From Dreissena polymorpha (lineage: Eukaryota > Mollusca > Bivalvia > Myida > Dreissenidae), in contig NC_068356.1 of the NCBI RefSeq assembly GCF_020536995.1, positions 25,153,809 to 25,217,808 of the forward strand: 64,000 nucleotides of DNA, read 5' to 3'. Both the position numbers and the translations under genes were made by a program. Of this stretch, positions 14,201 through 26,200 are shown in pieces. Position 1 is the first letter of the stretch; the number at the start of each line of letters is the position of its first letter. The notes beneath the pieces were generated by a model. That model made no database searches. It was not told the DNA's origin and worked only from the letters and a program-made list of their open reading frames with translations.

Positions 14201-17200
14201 AAATTTAATGTTTAGATAATGTCTTAACGTGGAGCGATATATGACAAACCAAGCCCTATAATGAATATCAATTACGGGTGGTAGCTTTGGCTTGGCTTTA
14301 CGGGATGAAGATGCAAATGACGTCACGTCGACTCAATGTATACACCCGTTACGTGCGCATTGACACTTGTATTAGATGAGTTTGCACCAACAATCCGCCT
14401 CCTCATTGATGTACCCATATGATCAGATATCACTTCTTATATATGAATGCGCACATCATTGCGGTGACGGCATGCGTGTTTAACATTTGAAGGCGTCAGT
14501 AAGTACAGATTTACCAAGTTGACTTATGAAAAGAGATTTTCCTCATTTCCTCATCATTTTGATAATTGTCATGATACTCATCATTTCATATCCATGTATA
14601 ATCATAATCATTGTTATTTATTAATTTTCAATTCCATCTACATCAACATAGACATCGTCGATGTCATAATCAACAATACAAACACAATTATCAGCAGCAG
14701 CAACATCATCAACACCAGCAGAATCGAATCGTCTGCAACAGCATTAAAATTCTCCTCAAGCATCTCCATTTGTTCACTATGTTAACATCGTAAGCGTTAA
14801 CATTTTCATAACCAATTTGCCAGACTGATGCAAATGAACATGCGTAAAATAAACATTTAATAACTGAACATGTTTAATAATCTTGTAGCCTCTGCAAAAT
14901 TAGTAAAATTGATACAATCTACACGTTAATTTTCGCCATCCTGCTGCAGTAGTGCGTGCACAGGTTAGTGTGTCAGATGTGATTTGTATCGTCTAACAAC
15001 TTGTTTCTTTTAAAAACTGCTGACCTGTCAGAATTGATTCAATTAGCTAATAACCTGTGTTATTTAAGAATGGATGCTATGTAAACGAGCACATTGTTAT
15101 CTGTCAAAATTAAAATGCCCCATAATTTAATTTGGGATATTTCATCTGCAGTCGACATGCCAGGCCGGACTGACGCTGATTTTTACGTATTGCCTCCTCA
15201 TTCTCTTGTTTAAATTAATAATATAAAGTTAGTCGTCTTATTTAGTACACGCTGTTCCACAGTCGTCTTGATTGTTTTATTTTCATTTAATCACATGTAA
15301 TATATGCATCCACCGGCTCTCCATAACCTATAGGAGTACACTTGCATACTTTTCCAATCTATAATGCATGTACTTCGGGTAGATGTTTTGTCATTTCAGA
15401 TAAAATAGATGATTTTAAACGTTTGTTCTTTCTGTCTTAATTCTGTAATAATGTTTCTAATTTTTACGCAGCATCATGCACATCATTTTAGACGGGCTCA
15501 GTGGATGTTTTATAATTTCGGACGGGTGTCACGCATGTTTAACCATTTCAGACGGGTATATTGCATCTGTTATCATATTAGGCTTTTATGTTTCTCATTT
15601 TAGACGGGTACATGTTTCCCATTCACACGGGTACACTACTTGTTTCCCATTTCAGACGGGTAAATATTTATTATTTTAGACGGGTACACGTTCTCATTTC
15701 AGACGGATACATTAATTGTTTCTCATTTTAGACGGGTACATGTTTGTTATTTTAGACGGGTAACTGTTTCCCATTCAGAGAGGTAAATACTTATTTCTCA
15801 TTTCAGACAGATAAATGTTTGTCGTATCAGACGGGTTTACGTTTCTCATTGCAGACGGGAACGTTACTTGTTTCTAATGTCAGCCGAATACACAACTTGT
15901 TTCTCAGTGGTTCGTGTTCCCAAATTAGACGGGTACACTACATGTTTCTCTTATCAGCCGGGTACACTTCCTGTGTCTGTAGACGGGTTTCCGATTCAGA
16001 CGTGTACACTACGTGTTTCTCTTTTCAGACTGGTGCATTGCTTGTTTTTTCATTTCAGAAGGGTACACTGCCTGTGTCTCAATTCAGACGGGTACGAAAC
16101 ATGTTTCTCATTTCAGACGGGAACATTACTTTTTCCCCCATTTAAGACGAGAACACTCATGGTTCTCATTTCAGACGGGTACACTATATGTTTCTCGTTT
16201 CTGACCAGTTCAAGTTTCTTGTTTCAGACAGGTACTTGTGTTTTTATAAGACGGGAGCATATTACTCCTTTCAGACGGGCTACTGTTTCACATTCATACG
16301 GGTAACTACTTGTTTGTTCATTTCAGACGGGTACACTTTTTGGTTCTTATTTTAAACGGGTACACTACTTGATTATCATATCAGACGGGTTCATGTGTCT
16401 CATTTCAGACGGGTTCATAGGAGATATAGCGCTCTCAGAGGAGGAGTATAAGGAGTTTAAGCCCCACGGCTACCTTGAGGAAAAGATGGGAACCTCCATA
16501 TACGAGCTACAGATCGAGGACCCCTCCACCATGCACGGGCCATCGCAGAAAGGGCCTTTCACGAAGTATGATGACCTCGTCGACAAAGAAACAAGTGTTA
16601 AAGACAATACGGATAAAAAATTGCAAAAAGATCTCAATAAGGATAATAAAAAATCAAGACAAAACTGTGAGAAAGGGTAAGTGTTGCTTCTATCAATTTA
16701 CTTGCATGTAAGAGATGTTGTAGATAAAATCCTTTTTAATCAATATTCAATGTACATGTACATACCAATACTTGAAGATAGCGATGAGTTCCATGAATTT
16801 GTCAATAAGAACACCACGACGTGATGTTCATTTATGTTAACCGATGTAAGCAACTTATTACAATCGAGCTTTGTCTCCAAAAAAGGCTTTCATAAAAAGT
16901 TATATTTTCTGCATCCATTTACATTTATGTCTGGAGTAATCACCGTCATTCCATCTGTAAACCTAATTAAGTGTTGATGTCTGGAGCAACTGAGAACCCA
17001 TATGCAGAATTGTAAATCAAACATCTGATTAATGTCAGATTCTGGTTCCGAGCTGAATTCTAGTGGTAAAATCACCCTAGAGAACCAGGTATCACGCTGG
17101 TACTTCGCGCGCTTGTTGTCTTCTGGCAATCTCGTCTGCTGCAAAATAGATACCTTGAAGAAAATCCAGTGCTCGTTTACCTTCATCAGTCGTAAAACTG

Positions 17201-20200
17201 GGTTTATGCAAATGTATTTATCGTTAAAATTGTGAGTGTAAACAACTGCACTTGGGTTGTCTGTTTTTGTCTCTAGCATTCCAATGCGTCTGGGGTAAAT
17301 AGAGACATTTTGAGGAGGCCGCCAACACTTTCCAGTAGCTGTCTGTAGTTATTAAATGGACAATTTCAGTGTATTATATATGAAAATAATCAATAAATTA
17401 TGAATTGATCCAAATACGTTAATGTAATTTATGCAAAAATATTTAATTCAGATGGTTAAACATCATATCTTTTACAATCAGATACGATAACTTAAGGCAA
17501 ATAACGGGTTTTTCTATTCCTTTATAGTGACCACACGTGTCGAGAACTACGTAAGAAAGAAAAGGCTAAACGTAACTTAGAACGCGAACAAAAACGTCAA
17601 CGTAAGGAAGAAGAAAGACGCCTCAAAAGGGAAAAGAAACAAAAGATGAAACAACTTAAACGGGAAATGGCACGTAAAGAAAAACGAGAAAAACGGAAAG
17701 AGCATAAGAAGGGGCATTTGCAAAAGGGAATTGATGCACGAGACAAAGTGGTGGCGAGAAACAAACGTGCAGCAACCGCGCGCCCGGAGAGAATCTGGGA
17801 CTACGGAGTTATACCGTACGAAATAGAGGCTAATTTTAGTGGTAAGGTACATAAATAGACGTTCTATACCAGCGAAAAAATTATAACAAAACCATAGTCT
17901 GTTATTGTTCTTTAAAAATTAGTTAGGCGTTTAATTAGTAACATTAAGAAAGAATACGGAATATTTATATAACTATAGAAAGGTTGTTTATTTTTCCTCC
18001 TGTCAATACCAGACACACTCACCATGTATAATAAAGCGATATTTATATATAGTTAATACCTGTTAAACGTAAACGATACATGAATTACTTGAGCTTCCTG
18101 GGGTGATTGCAGATTGATATGAATTTAATTTCGTTTTTCTTAGAACCTCGGAAATGTTTACGCCACATTTTTATCTCTCCCTTGGATCTTTGACAGAGCC
18201 ATACAACGCTGGAAAATTGTTTCACGGAATCCTGCAGTTTTAATTTCAGTTTTGATCAACACTTATTACTCCGTTCCAAGATGATTTTTCGCCCATAATT
18301 GAACGTAAATCCCGCCATCATTACGTGAAATCTGTTTTCATACCGCATCTCAAAATATTAGACGTGATTTCACAGTTTCCGGAATACGCTTTCCTGCTAC
18401 GAATAACCTATAACATTAAGGCTAAATAGATGCATTAACCGAATCAGTATGTATCTATAATCAAGTCGTACCTTTGGAAGATTTCATTTTACGTTTATTA
18501 CAGAACGCCCGCTGTACTAAATTAGTAAGAGCATTTGACGTCAGAGTGACTGTTTTGTTTTTCTCTAAATAACGAATCGGCTTATAGAAATGACATTATG
18601 AATAAAAACAATATCGCAGTTCATTATCATTGACGGATTTCCAAATGTTATTGAAGTTTGCATATGAGAACACACTTTTGACGTCAATCATCAATTATCT
18701 CTATCAGATTTTTTATCACAAAAAGTGCAGAAATCACATGAATCGATAAACATCATTAATATAGTATGACAATATATTAACAACGCGCGAATATGTTGTA
18801 ACCTGTGTTCTGCATTTCTCACTGGTGACGTAATAATGTCGTATAGGTGCGCACAAGGCGCTTTTCAAGCTGGCGATGCGTCACTGGGAGAACTACACGT
18901 GCGTCACATTTGTCGAGCGCACCACGGAACATCAGAACTACATCGTGTTTACGGAGCGACCTTGTGGGTAGGTGGCACCACCAGGATAGTTTTCTTCACA
19001 TAAACCCCTAACCAATTTCTCACCCCAATGGAGTTTTATAGAAACCCGTCACAGACTCTTTATAAAAACACACCGGGTCTTATAAATAGCAACATGCAAA
19101 CCATGCATATTTAGCCTACCTTTTCACAAAGAGCTCCATGTGAGCAATTGGGATCTCCTTATGTCCGGCGTCCAGCGTCGTCCGGTCTGCGGTGTGCGTT
19201 ATCCTTTGTGCGGTGTGCGTCGTCAAGTTTAAGCTCGTTACCGCTTTAGAGGTCACATTTTCCATCCAATCACTCATGATAACAATTATGAATGTTTATT
19301 TAGACAATATCTAGGTCGAATCACAAGGTCAAATCTTAGAAAGAACGTGTTACCAATTATGTGGACTCAATCTGCATATTGACAATACCTAGACCCAGTC
19401 TAAATCTGGGTCATATGCGTATAAATACAATATAAGGTCCCCAAATCTAAAAACAAACTCGTTACCCTTCTGGGACCACATTTGTGACTCAGTCTTGATG
19501 CAACTTGGTAAGAAAAAATAATGTTTACCATATGAATGCCATCTTTTATTCTGGATCAAGTATGGTCAAACACTAATTAAAATCTTAAAGTCTTCACCAA
19601 TTGTCGTCAATACACTAAGGTGAGAACTCAAGACCATCGTGGTCCTCAGGAATCATTTTCCTGGAACCGAAAGATACACAAAGACTTCGTAAAAATAGCC
19701 GTACGTGTATGTCAGCTCGTGTTTTTATTCTAATGGTAATAAGCCTTTGTCATGTGAAAAAAATAATATTGATTTCTTAATTGACATTCATTGTAACATG
19801 CATTGATTACATTACCAGATATTAATATGTTAATCCTACACACGTCAAGTACTTCCTTGTACGCCATTTAATGATATCTCCATGGTTAAAACTATCGCTG
19901 TTTCCAGTTGCTGTTCGTTCGTTGGTAAGCGGGGCAACGGTAACCAAGCGATCAGTATCGGCAAGAACTGCGACAAGTTCGGCATCGTCGTGCACGAGCT
20001 TGGTCACGTGATAGGCTTCTGGCACGAGCACACGCGGCCTGACAGGGACGACCACGTGAAAATCATTTACAAAAATATCATGCCAGGTAGGAATTACCAG
20101 TACTTTATATTCAGTTATGTTTGCCTTAATAGCCATAAAACTCTTTTTGTGTTAAATAAAACAAATCATTGGAAGCTAAGAATTAATTTGGCTTTATAAT

Positions 20201-23200
20201 ATTGCCAGCATGTCCTTAATTAAAAGATAATTATGTAAAATATGATTTTGTTTTTATAAAATTATGCAATAATGTATATACCAGATCTTTATTAACCGAA
20301 CAGAAAAGAAAGTTTATTTATATAACTTGAACATTTCCAGGTCTTCGTTCCATATACAAAACTGACAATATATAAGAAATAAGCACATGCATAGTAATGC
20401 GAAAGTGACAGTAAATAATAAGGTGTTAAAAATACACGTAGGCCATTATATTTCTCAACGTTTGCATTCAAAGCATCAGTTCTCATTTTAAAAGCATTTT
20501 TACAATATATCGCGAGTTTATTTAGGACTTACTTTAGGACTTTATTTACAATGAAATTACACCCGCTTATTTTCCCTACAACAATTGACATCTTGCCAAT
20601 TGTCAATCATATTCTTATATAAATATCGATCGACCAAACAGCGATCAATAAATCAATTTCCAACACGGAAATGTTGCCTTGACAAGTGCGACTGGAAGCT
20701 TCAATGTGCAGTATTACCAAAATTTACAAATCCCCCTTATAGCAAATCAATTTATTTCAGACACTGAAGATGTCATTTAAGCAATATTAAGTATGAATTG
20801 TTTCACGTGTATATGTAAAATAATAGGGAATATTGGTATTTGCGTTACTTAACGAAATCAATGTGATAAATCGCGTTTCATGTGAGAAACAAGTGAAAAC
20901 TATTGTATGTGTCTATTTTTAGAAAAACCCACCGTTTTGTTGTTCTGCACTTTCAATTATCATGATTGATAAATGTCCCTTAAGCAATGTTTAATATTAT
21001 TAATATCACTTTTATACGTTATAACATGGGGGATTTCGGTACCCGCTCGGCGTCAGAAATCGTATAAAACGCTTGTAACTTTCTTGCTGATATGGCTGGA
21101 AAGTGAGCGGCATTAAAAAGTTTATCAAGTAATAAAGGGTATAAAACGGCGAAATATACCTGCCTCGGCATGGACGTCGCCATCTTGACTATCACGTTAT
21201 TACCATAATTATCTGAATCCACTCAGTTACTTTTATGAAACGATATATGTTTGACAATAATGTATTGTAAACCGTGTTAAGAAGCCATAACTGGAGCGCC
21301 ACATGTCCAAGAGAATTCATTTATGAGGCCGATTTCTAGCTTTCTGGAGAGGACTTGCTCATTTTATGACGTTGCTGCCCAATGACGTGTTCATTTTCTT
21401 CATCTTAATTTGGCATCTGATTTTGATCGAGACGCGTGGTCGCTGTTTGGGCATGTGTTCTGGACAGGCGTCCTGAAGATTAGTGCGTTCATGAATGCTT
21501 AAACCATGTGACAGACCCACATTAGGTTGAGTAATAGTAATTGAGTAAAGCTGTGGTAGCCAAGCCTTTATACGTGTGCTATGGGCAGCAAATTTCACCC
21601 AATTCACAAAAACAACAATGTTATTGACAGTACTATAGACGTATGCTGTGATAGACGTCCGTGCCTTATTGACAAATAAAAAATGAAGAGACGAAAACAA
21701 CACGCTTGTTAAAAATCAATCGTTTTTCTATTCAACGATTTTTATATTTGTAACATTTGTATCAATTAATTATGCATACCGTGTTCATTTTACTACAATA
21801 CTTTAGTTATTCTTTTATTCATGCATCCGGACGAATGTTCAAGCATTGTATACTTAATTACACATCACAAGGTTAAGAAGCTTTCTCATGAGAACATGTG
21901 CCATTGTTTTGCAATTTATTAGCTCAAACAAAAACGATACACAATGAATAATACATCATTCCGCCCATACACGATCAAAGAATAACTATGAAACTGGTAT
22001 ATTAATAGCTGAACAACTAAATAAACTGTAGAGAACTGAAATTACATATCTGATCATGTTTTCATTACCCACCCAAAGTCAGTGAACTCATCTGTAAGGT
22101 GAAGTTATTGGTTTCTTACCGTGTTCAATTGATGCGCATGTGTAACCGAAAATGCGATCCACTGCAGAACACATGTGGATGTTCTTCGAGGTTAAAAATC
22201 ACATAATGGCTTTTTCCTTAGAGTCGTTAATTTCAATAAAATTATACCTCTTTTGCACTTTCGAGGTACTTGAAGAAATCTGTGTTTCCGCTGTTAGTGT
22301 ATATAATAATATACGATGTAATGTGGATAGTCTACAGTAAAATGAGTTCGTGAGGTCCGCATTGCTCTTTTCAGATTTTATGGTGATGACATTCTTGATA
22401 CAACAATAATTACAACAACAACAAGAAAACCACACTTGTTTACGGTGATAATAAGTTGTTGTTTTTTGTATAAAAAAACATTCAAGAGCGATATTAGACC
22501 TTAATTAGGATTGTGTTTTGTTGTGAAACTTAATATTAAAATATGCAATTTCGGATACCCTTATTTGTATACGTGATATTTAAACTATTCAAGCATCAAA
22601 ACATATGATATATTTTTGTCCATTTTAGGTTAATTTGCAACACGATCATTAAATTATTTAGCAATGCATGATAAATAACAAGCTTTAAATAATCATAGTT
22701 CTAGTTATCGTTTAACTTAGTGTATAGGTTAAATAAAAAAAAGTAAAAAGAGACACTTGTAAATTGCGGGGTTTTCAAATGAGAAAAAGACACTGTCTAG
22801 GTCCGCCATTCCACCATAACATCATACATTATTATCCTTCCCCCATCATACCCGTTACGCCGACCTTGTTTTATAACTGCTCACACTGTTGACTTGTTTT
22901 GACTTTTGGTCACAATATACTAAATAATTATGTTCCTTACATATGCCAATGTAAAAGCGTCAACTTTAAGCGAAAATCAATGCAATATTTTGCACATACA
23001 GACCCACATAATCATACCCATTCATAAAGGGCATACAAAGCGAAATCGATTTAAGCAATAAAAGATGCATTATGCAGTGATAGTTTTACTAATTTTCTCA
23101 TCTGAGTCCTGGGACTCGATAACTTGCAAATCTATGAGTCCTCGAATTGAAAGAATGAGTCCAAATATTAAATATTTAATATTAAGGAATGATTCATGTA

Positions 23201-26200
23201 TATGCAATTTACAACATATTTTGTTGATTACATCATTAAGTGAGTGAAACAATAGTTACAGAGATTTATCACATCGTCTGTGGATGTTTCTGTTGAAACT
23301 GAAAGTAGATAGAGAAAGAGCGAGGTTCCCGGCCTGCGCGCGCATTTTAATAAGCGAGCGGGGTGACAGCGATTTAATTATGGATAAGGACATTCTATAC
23401 ATAGATGGTGACGTCACTACGTTATCTGAAAGAACGTTGACACATTGTGGATAAGGACGCATTCCGTTAGTTCAGAAAATGGCGAGTGTCTCACCTTGTC
23501 AATATCTATGTACATAGTCGAACTATCTTTTTTTTAAGAAGACGTTTTGTCGGAAGATTTTTATTGATTTAGTATGTGTATGCATTACAATAAAAAACGG
23601 GTAACTACAAAAATATTTACAAATAAATAAATAAAACATTGCCATCGAGCGCCTATGGACTCTAGATGACAATATACGCTCCGTGGCTTCACGTAACTCC
23701 ATGCAAATAAAAAACAGCAATAAAATATTGAAAAGTAATGGGTAAGAAGATGTAAAATTGATATGATGAAGCAAGCAAGTAGTTGGTAGACCGACTCTTC
23801 ATTTAGGCGTTTTCGATGAAACGATGAGAAACCATGGCATATTATTGATATCTTAGTCCGTCGTTCTGTCAAAACACCATGCGTAATCGTCCTTCCTCCG
23901 TCATTCCAATTATGCTCATCGTGTTTTATTACAGCTGGCATACGATAGGTGTATGATTCCGAGATACTTCAGGCGGGGGAGAATACGGGATTGTATGTTA
24001 TATTCTTTCTGATGTTTTTCCGCTTACGTCAGCGTTCAGATAATCCGGTTAAGGCTTGTGTTTACATTATTCACCATTTCACCGGCATAAAACTTATAGC
24101 GTTGCACCATAACATCTTATGATGTGACGGATTATTTAAATTTATTTAAAATATCATCCTACAACAATTAGAAATGTTATGCTTTCCTCTCGCCCATGAT
24201 TTATATGAGGTATATACCGCACCACAGCTGTTTAAAGCGTAAAGGAAAGTAAAATTCGTTGACTTGTAATTCCCAGCCTCTATGGGGACAAATGATATAA
24301 AACATGTTCGAACGACATTACTCATATAACAGTATACTCGTGTAGGTTTAAATGAATCATACCAACACTATATTGGCTTTTATGATCTATGATTACATTA
24401 TCGTATATTGTTGCGTAATTTCCATATTTCTTCCTTCCCGTCAACAATCCACTATTGTTTGTTATCTTATCACACACTCCTCCGTTAACAGCAGGTCGTT
24501 TCCACAAGAAATACGCACTCAACCTGTTCAATATGAGACACACATGACGGGGTATTTTCGGTCGCATATATAAATGAACACATTTCTATATGAACCTATG
24601 TCTGCTTCACGTTATTTTACAACGTATAAAAGTGGTATTTCATTGGTTTTGGTTTGCCGAGTGAATGTAACGAACCACTAACACTTATGGACTGGAGTTA
24701 ATAGGCGTCATCATTGTATGCCATGCCGTTATGCATCCAATGAGATTTTCTTAGAACATGTTCAAAATGATTACATACAATGAAACCTATGGCAATTGTT
24801 GATTACATTACTATGTTTTATGCCGAACATTCATCCACTTTATAACAATAGTATAACCGCTTTATAATGATACATTTACTTATATGAGCGGTCTGTTAAA
24901 ACTTCGCTTAATGCATGTGCGTAAACTATACACCCAGATTAACCTGTTTAGTCCACAAAGGCTAATCAGGGACGACACTTTCCGCCAAGGCTAATCAGGG
25001 ACGACACTTTCCGCCAAACTGGATTTTCGTTTGGAAGAGACTTCCCTTAAACGACAAAATCTGTAAAAGCGGAATGTGCTGTCCCTGGATAGCCTGCAAG
25101 GACTGCACAGACAAATCAGGGACGACATTTTACGCACACGTACTAAGCTCAGTTTTCTCAGAGCGCGGCTCATATAATGAGGTCGTTTTTTTCCAGGACA
25201 ACAGTACAACTTCAATAAACTGACTTCCAATGAAGTGTTCTCACTCGGAGAGGAATACGATTACGGCAGCATCATGCACTATGCACGAAACACGTTCGCA
25301 CGTGCCACGTACGTGGACACTATTCTTCCTCGGAAGAAACCGGAAATGGATGTCAGACCGGAAATTGGCCAGCGCGTGAGACTTAGTCCCGGCGACATCG
25401 CACAAGCGAACAAGTTATACAATTGTCCATGTAAGTTGGAATACCCTTACTTGACCCGCATTCGTGTTTGCTGGTCATGTCATGTCATTGATCATTAACA
25501 TAAACTCATAATATTCAATGCGCCTAAACATAAGAAGTAGTTTAGTAAAATAAAAGTCACAATATCATGTGTTAACTCGATTTGCGGTTGTAAGAGCATA
25601 TTTTCTAACCAGATTATTGCTCCCAGCTGACTCGCCTTACACAAATATGACCTCAAGGTGTATGACGCCATGGTTATGAACGGGTATTTTCACAATTAAT
25701 TCTGTAAATAGGGTACGATCCGTGTCAGGAGTTTTCACATATATACCTTATGATCGAGGGGCCTTTTCACGGTTTGGTAAATTGACAAATTAAAAAAAAT
25801 TGTTTCAGATTCGCAAATTGTCGTTGTTATGATATTTGTGAGGAAACAGTAATACTGAACATTCTATGCTCTGAAATATCCATATATGCATCTTTTGACG
25901 ATTTAAAAAACGAAAAATTATAAAGCGTTGCAACGCGAAACGATTGAATAATTCGGAAAGTTCTGTTGTTGTCGTTATATTTTGTGAAACTGCGAGGATC
26001 GCTTATATAAAAAATAAAATACAACCCTCATTGTATGAGCACGGATGGTCGAGTGGTCTAAGCAGTAGACTCTTACTCCAGGACTCCAGAGGTCAGTGGT
26101 TCGAGCCCAGTTGAGGGTTACTTTTTTCTTGTGTGTTTTTTTAAATTGTATTCTTGTTTGTTTTTTTTAATGGAGTTTTTAGATCCAATGTTTACATGTA

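Larger units (their letters stand above)
4068..16408 (+). other. Tolloid intron 1 (12.3 kb)
   Basis: Long AT-rich first intron, GTAAGT to TTTCAG. It holds triplet repeats, a TA tract, a MITE, a fold-back element, two minisatellites and the acceptor-like array, listed separately. The other stretches (about 5270-6770, 6975-7850, 7950-10080, 10870-11285, 11405-12390, 13480-15475) show no gene or recognisable RNA. 13020-13480 holds about three decayed copies of a repeat with the theme 'aagcttct-cgcaa--c'. Confidence 0.8.

Noticed and set aside
15819-16305. Open frames of 108 and 145 codons with SDGYTTCF-like repeats
   Set aside because: They are translations of the acceptor-like minisatellite, with several overlapping frames open at once and no homology.
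23585-23941. 118-codon minus-strand frame in intron 5
   Set aside because: No recognisable domain, no supporting splice sites in frame, and composition like the surrounding intron.
26038-26122. A genuine tRNA gene
   Set aside because: A and B boxes are present, but the acceptor stem does not pair and the sequence sits inside a repeated element; tRNA-derived module only.
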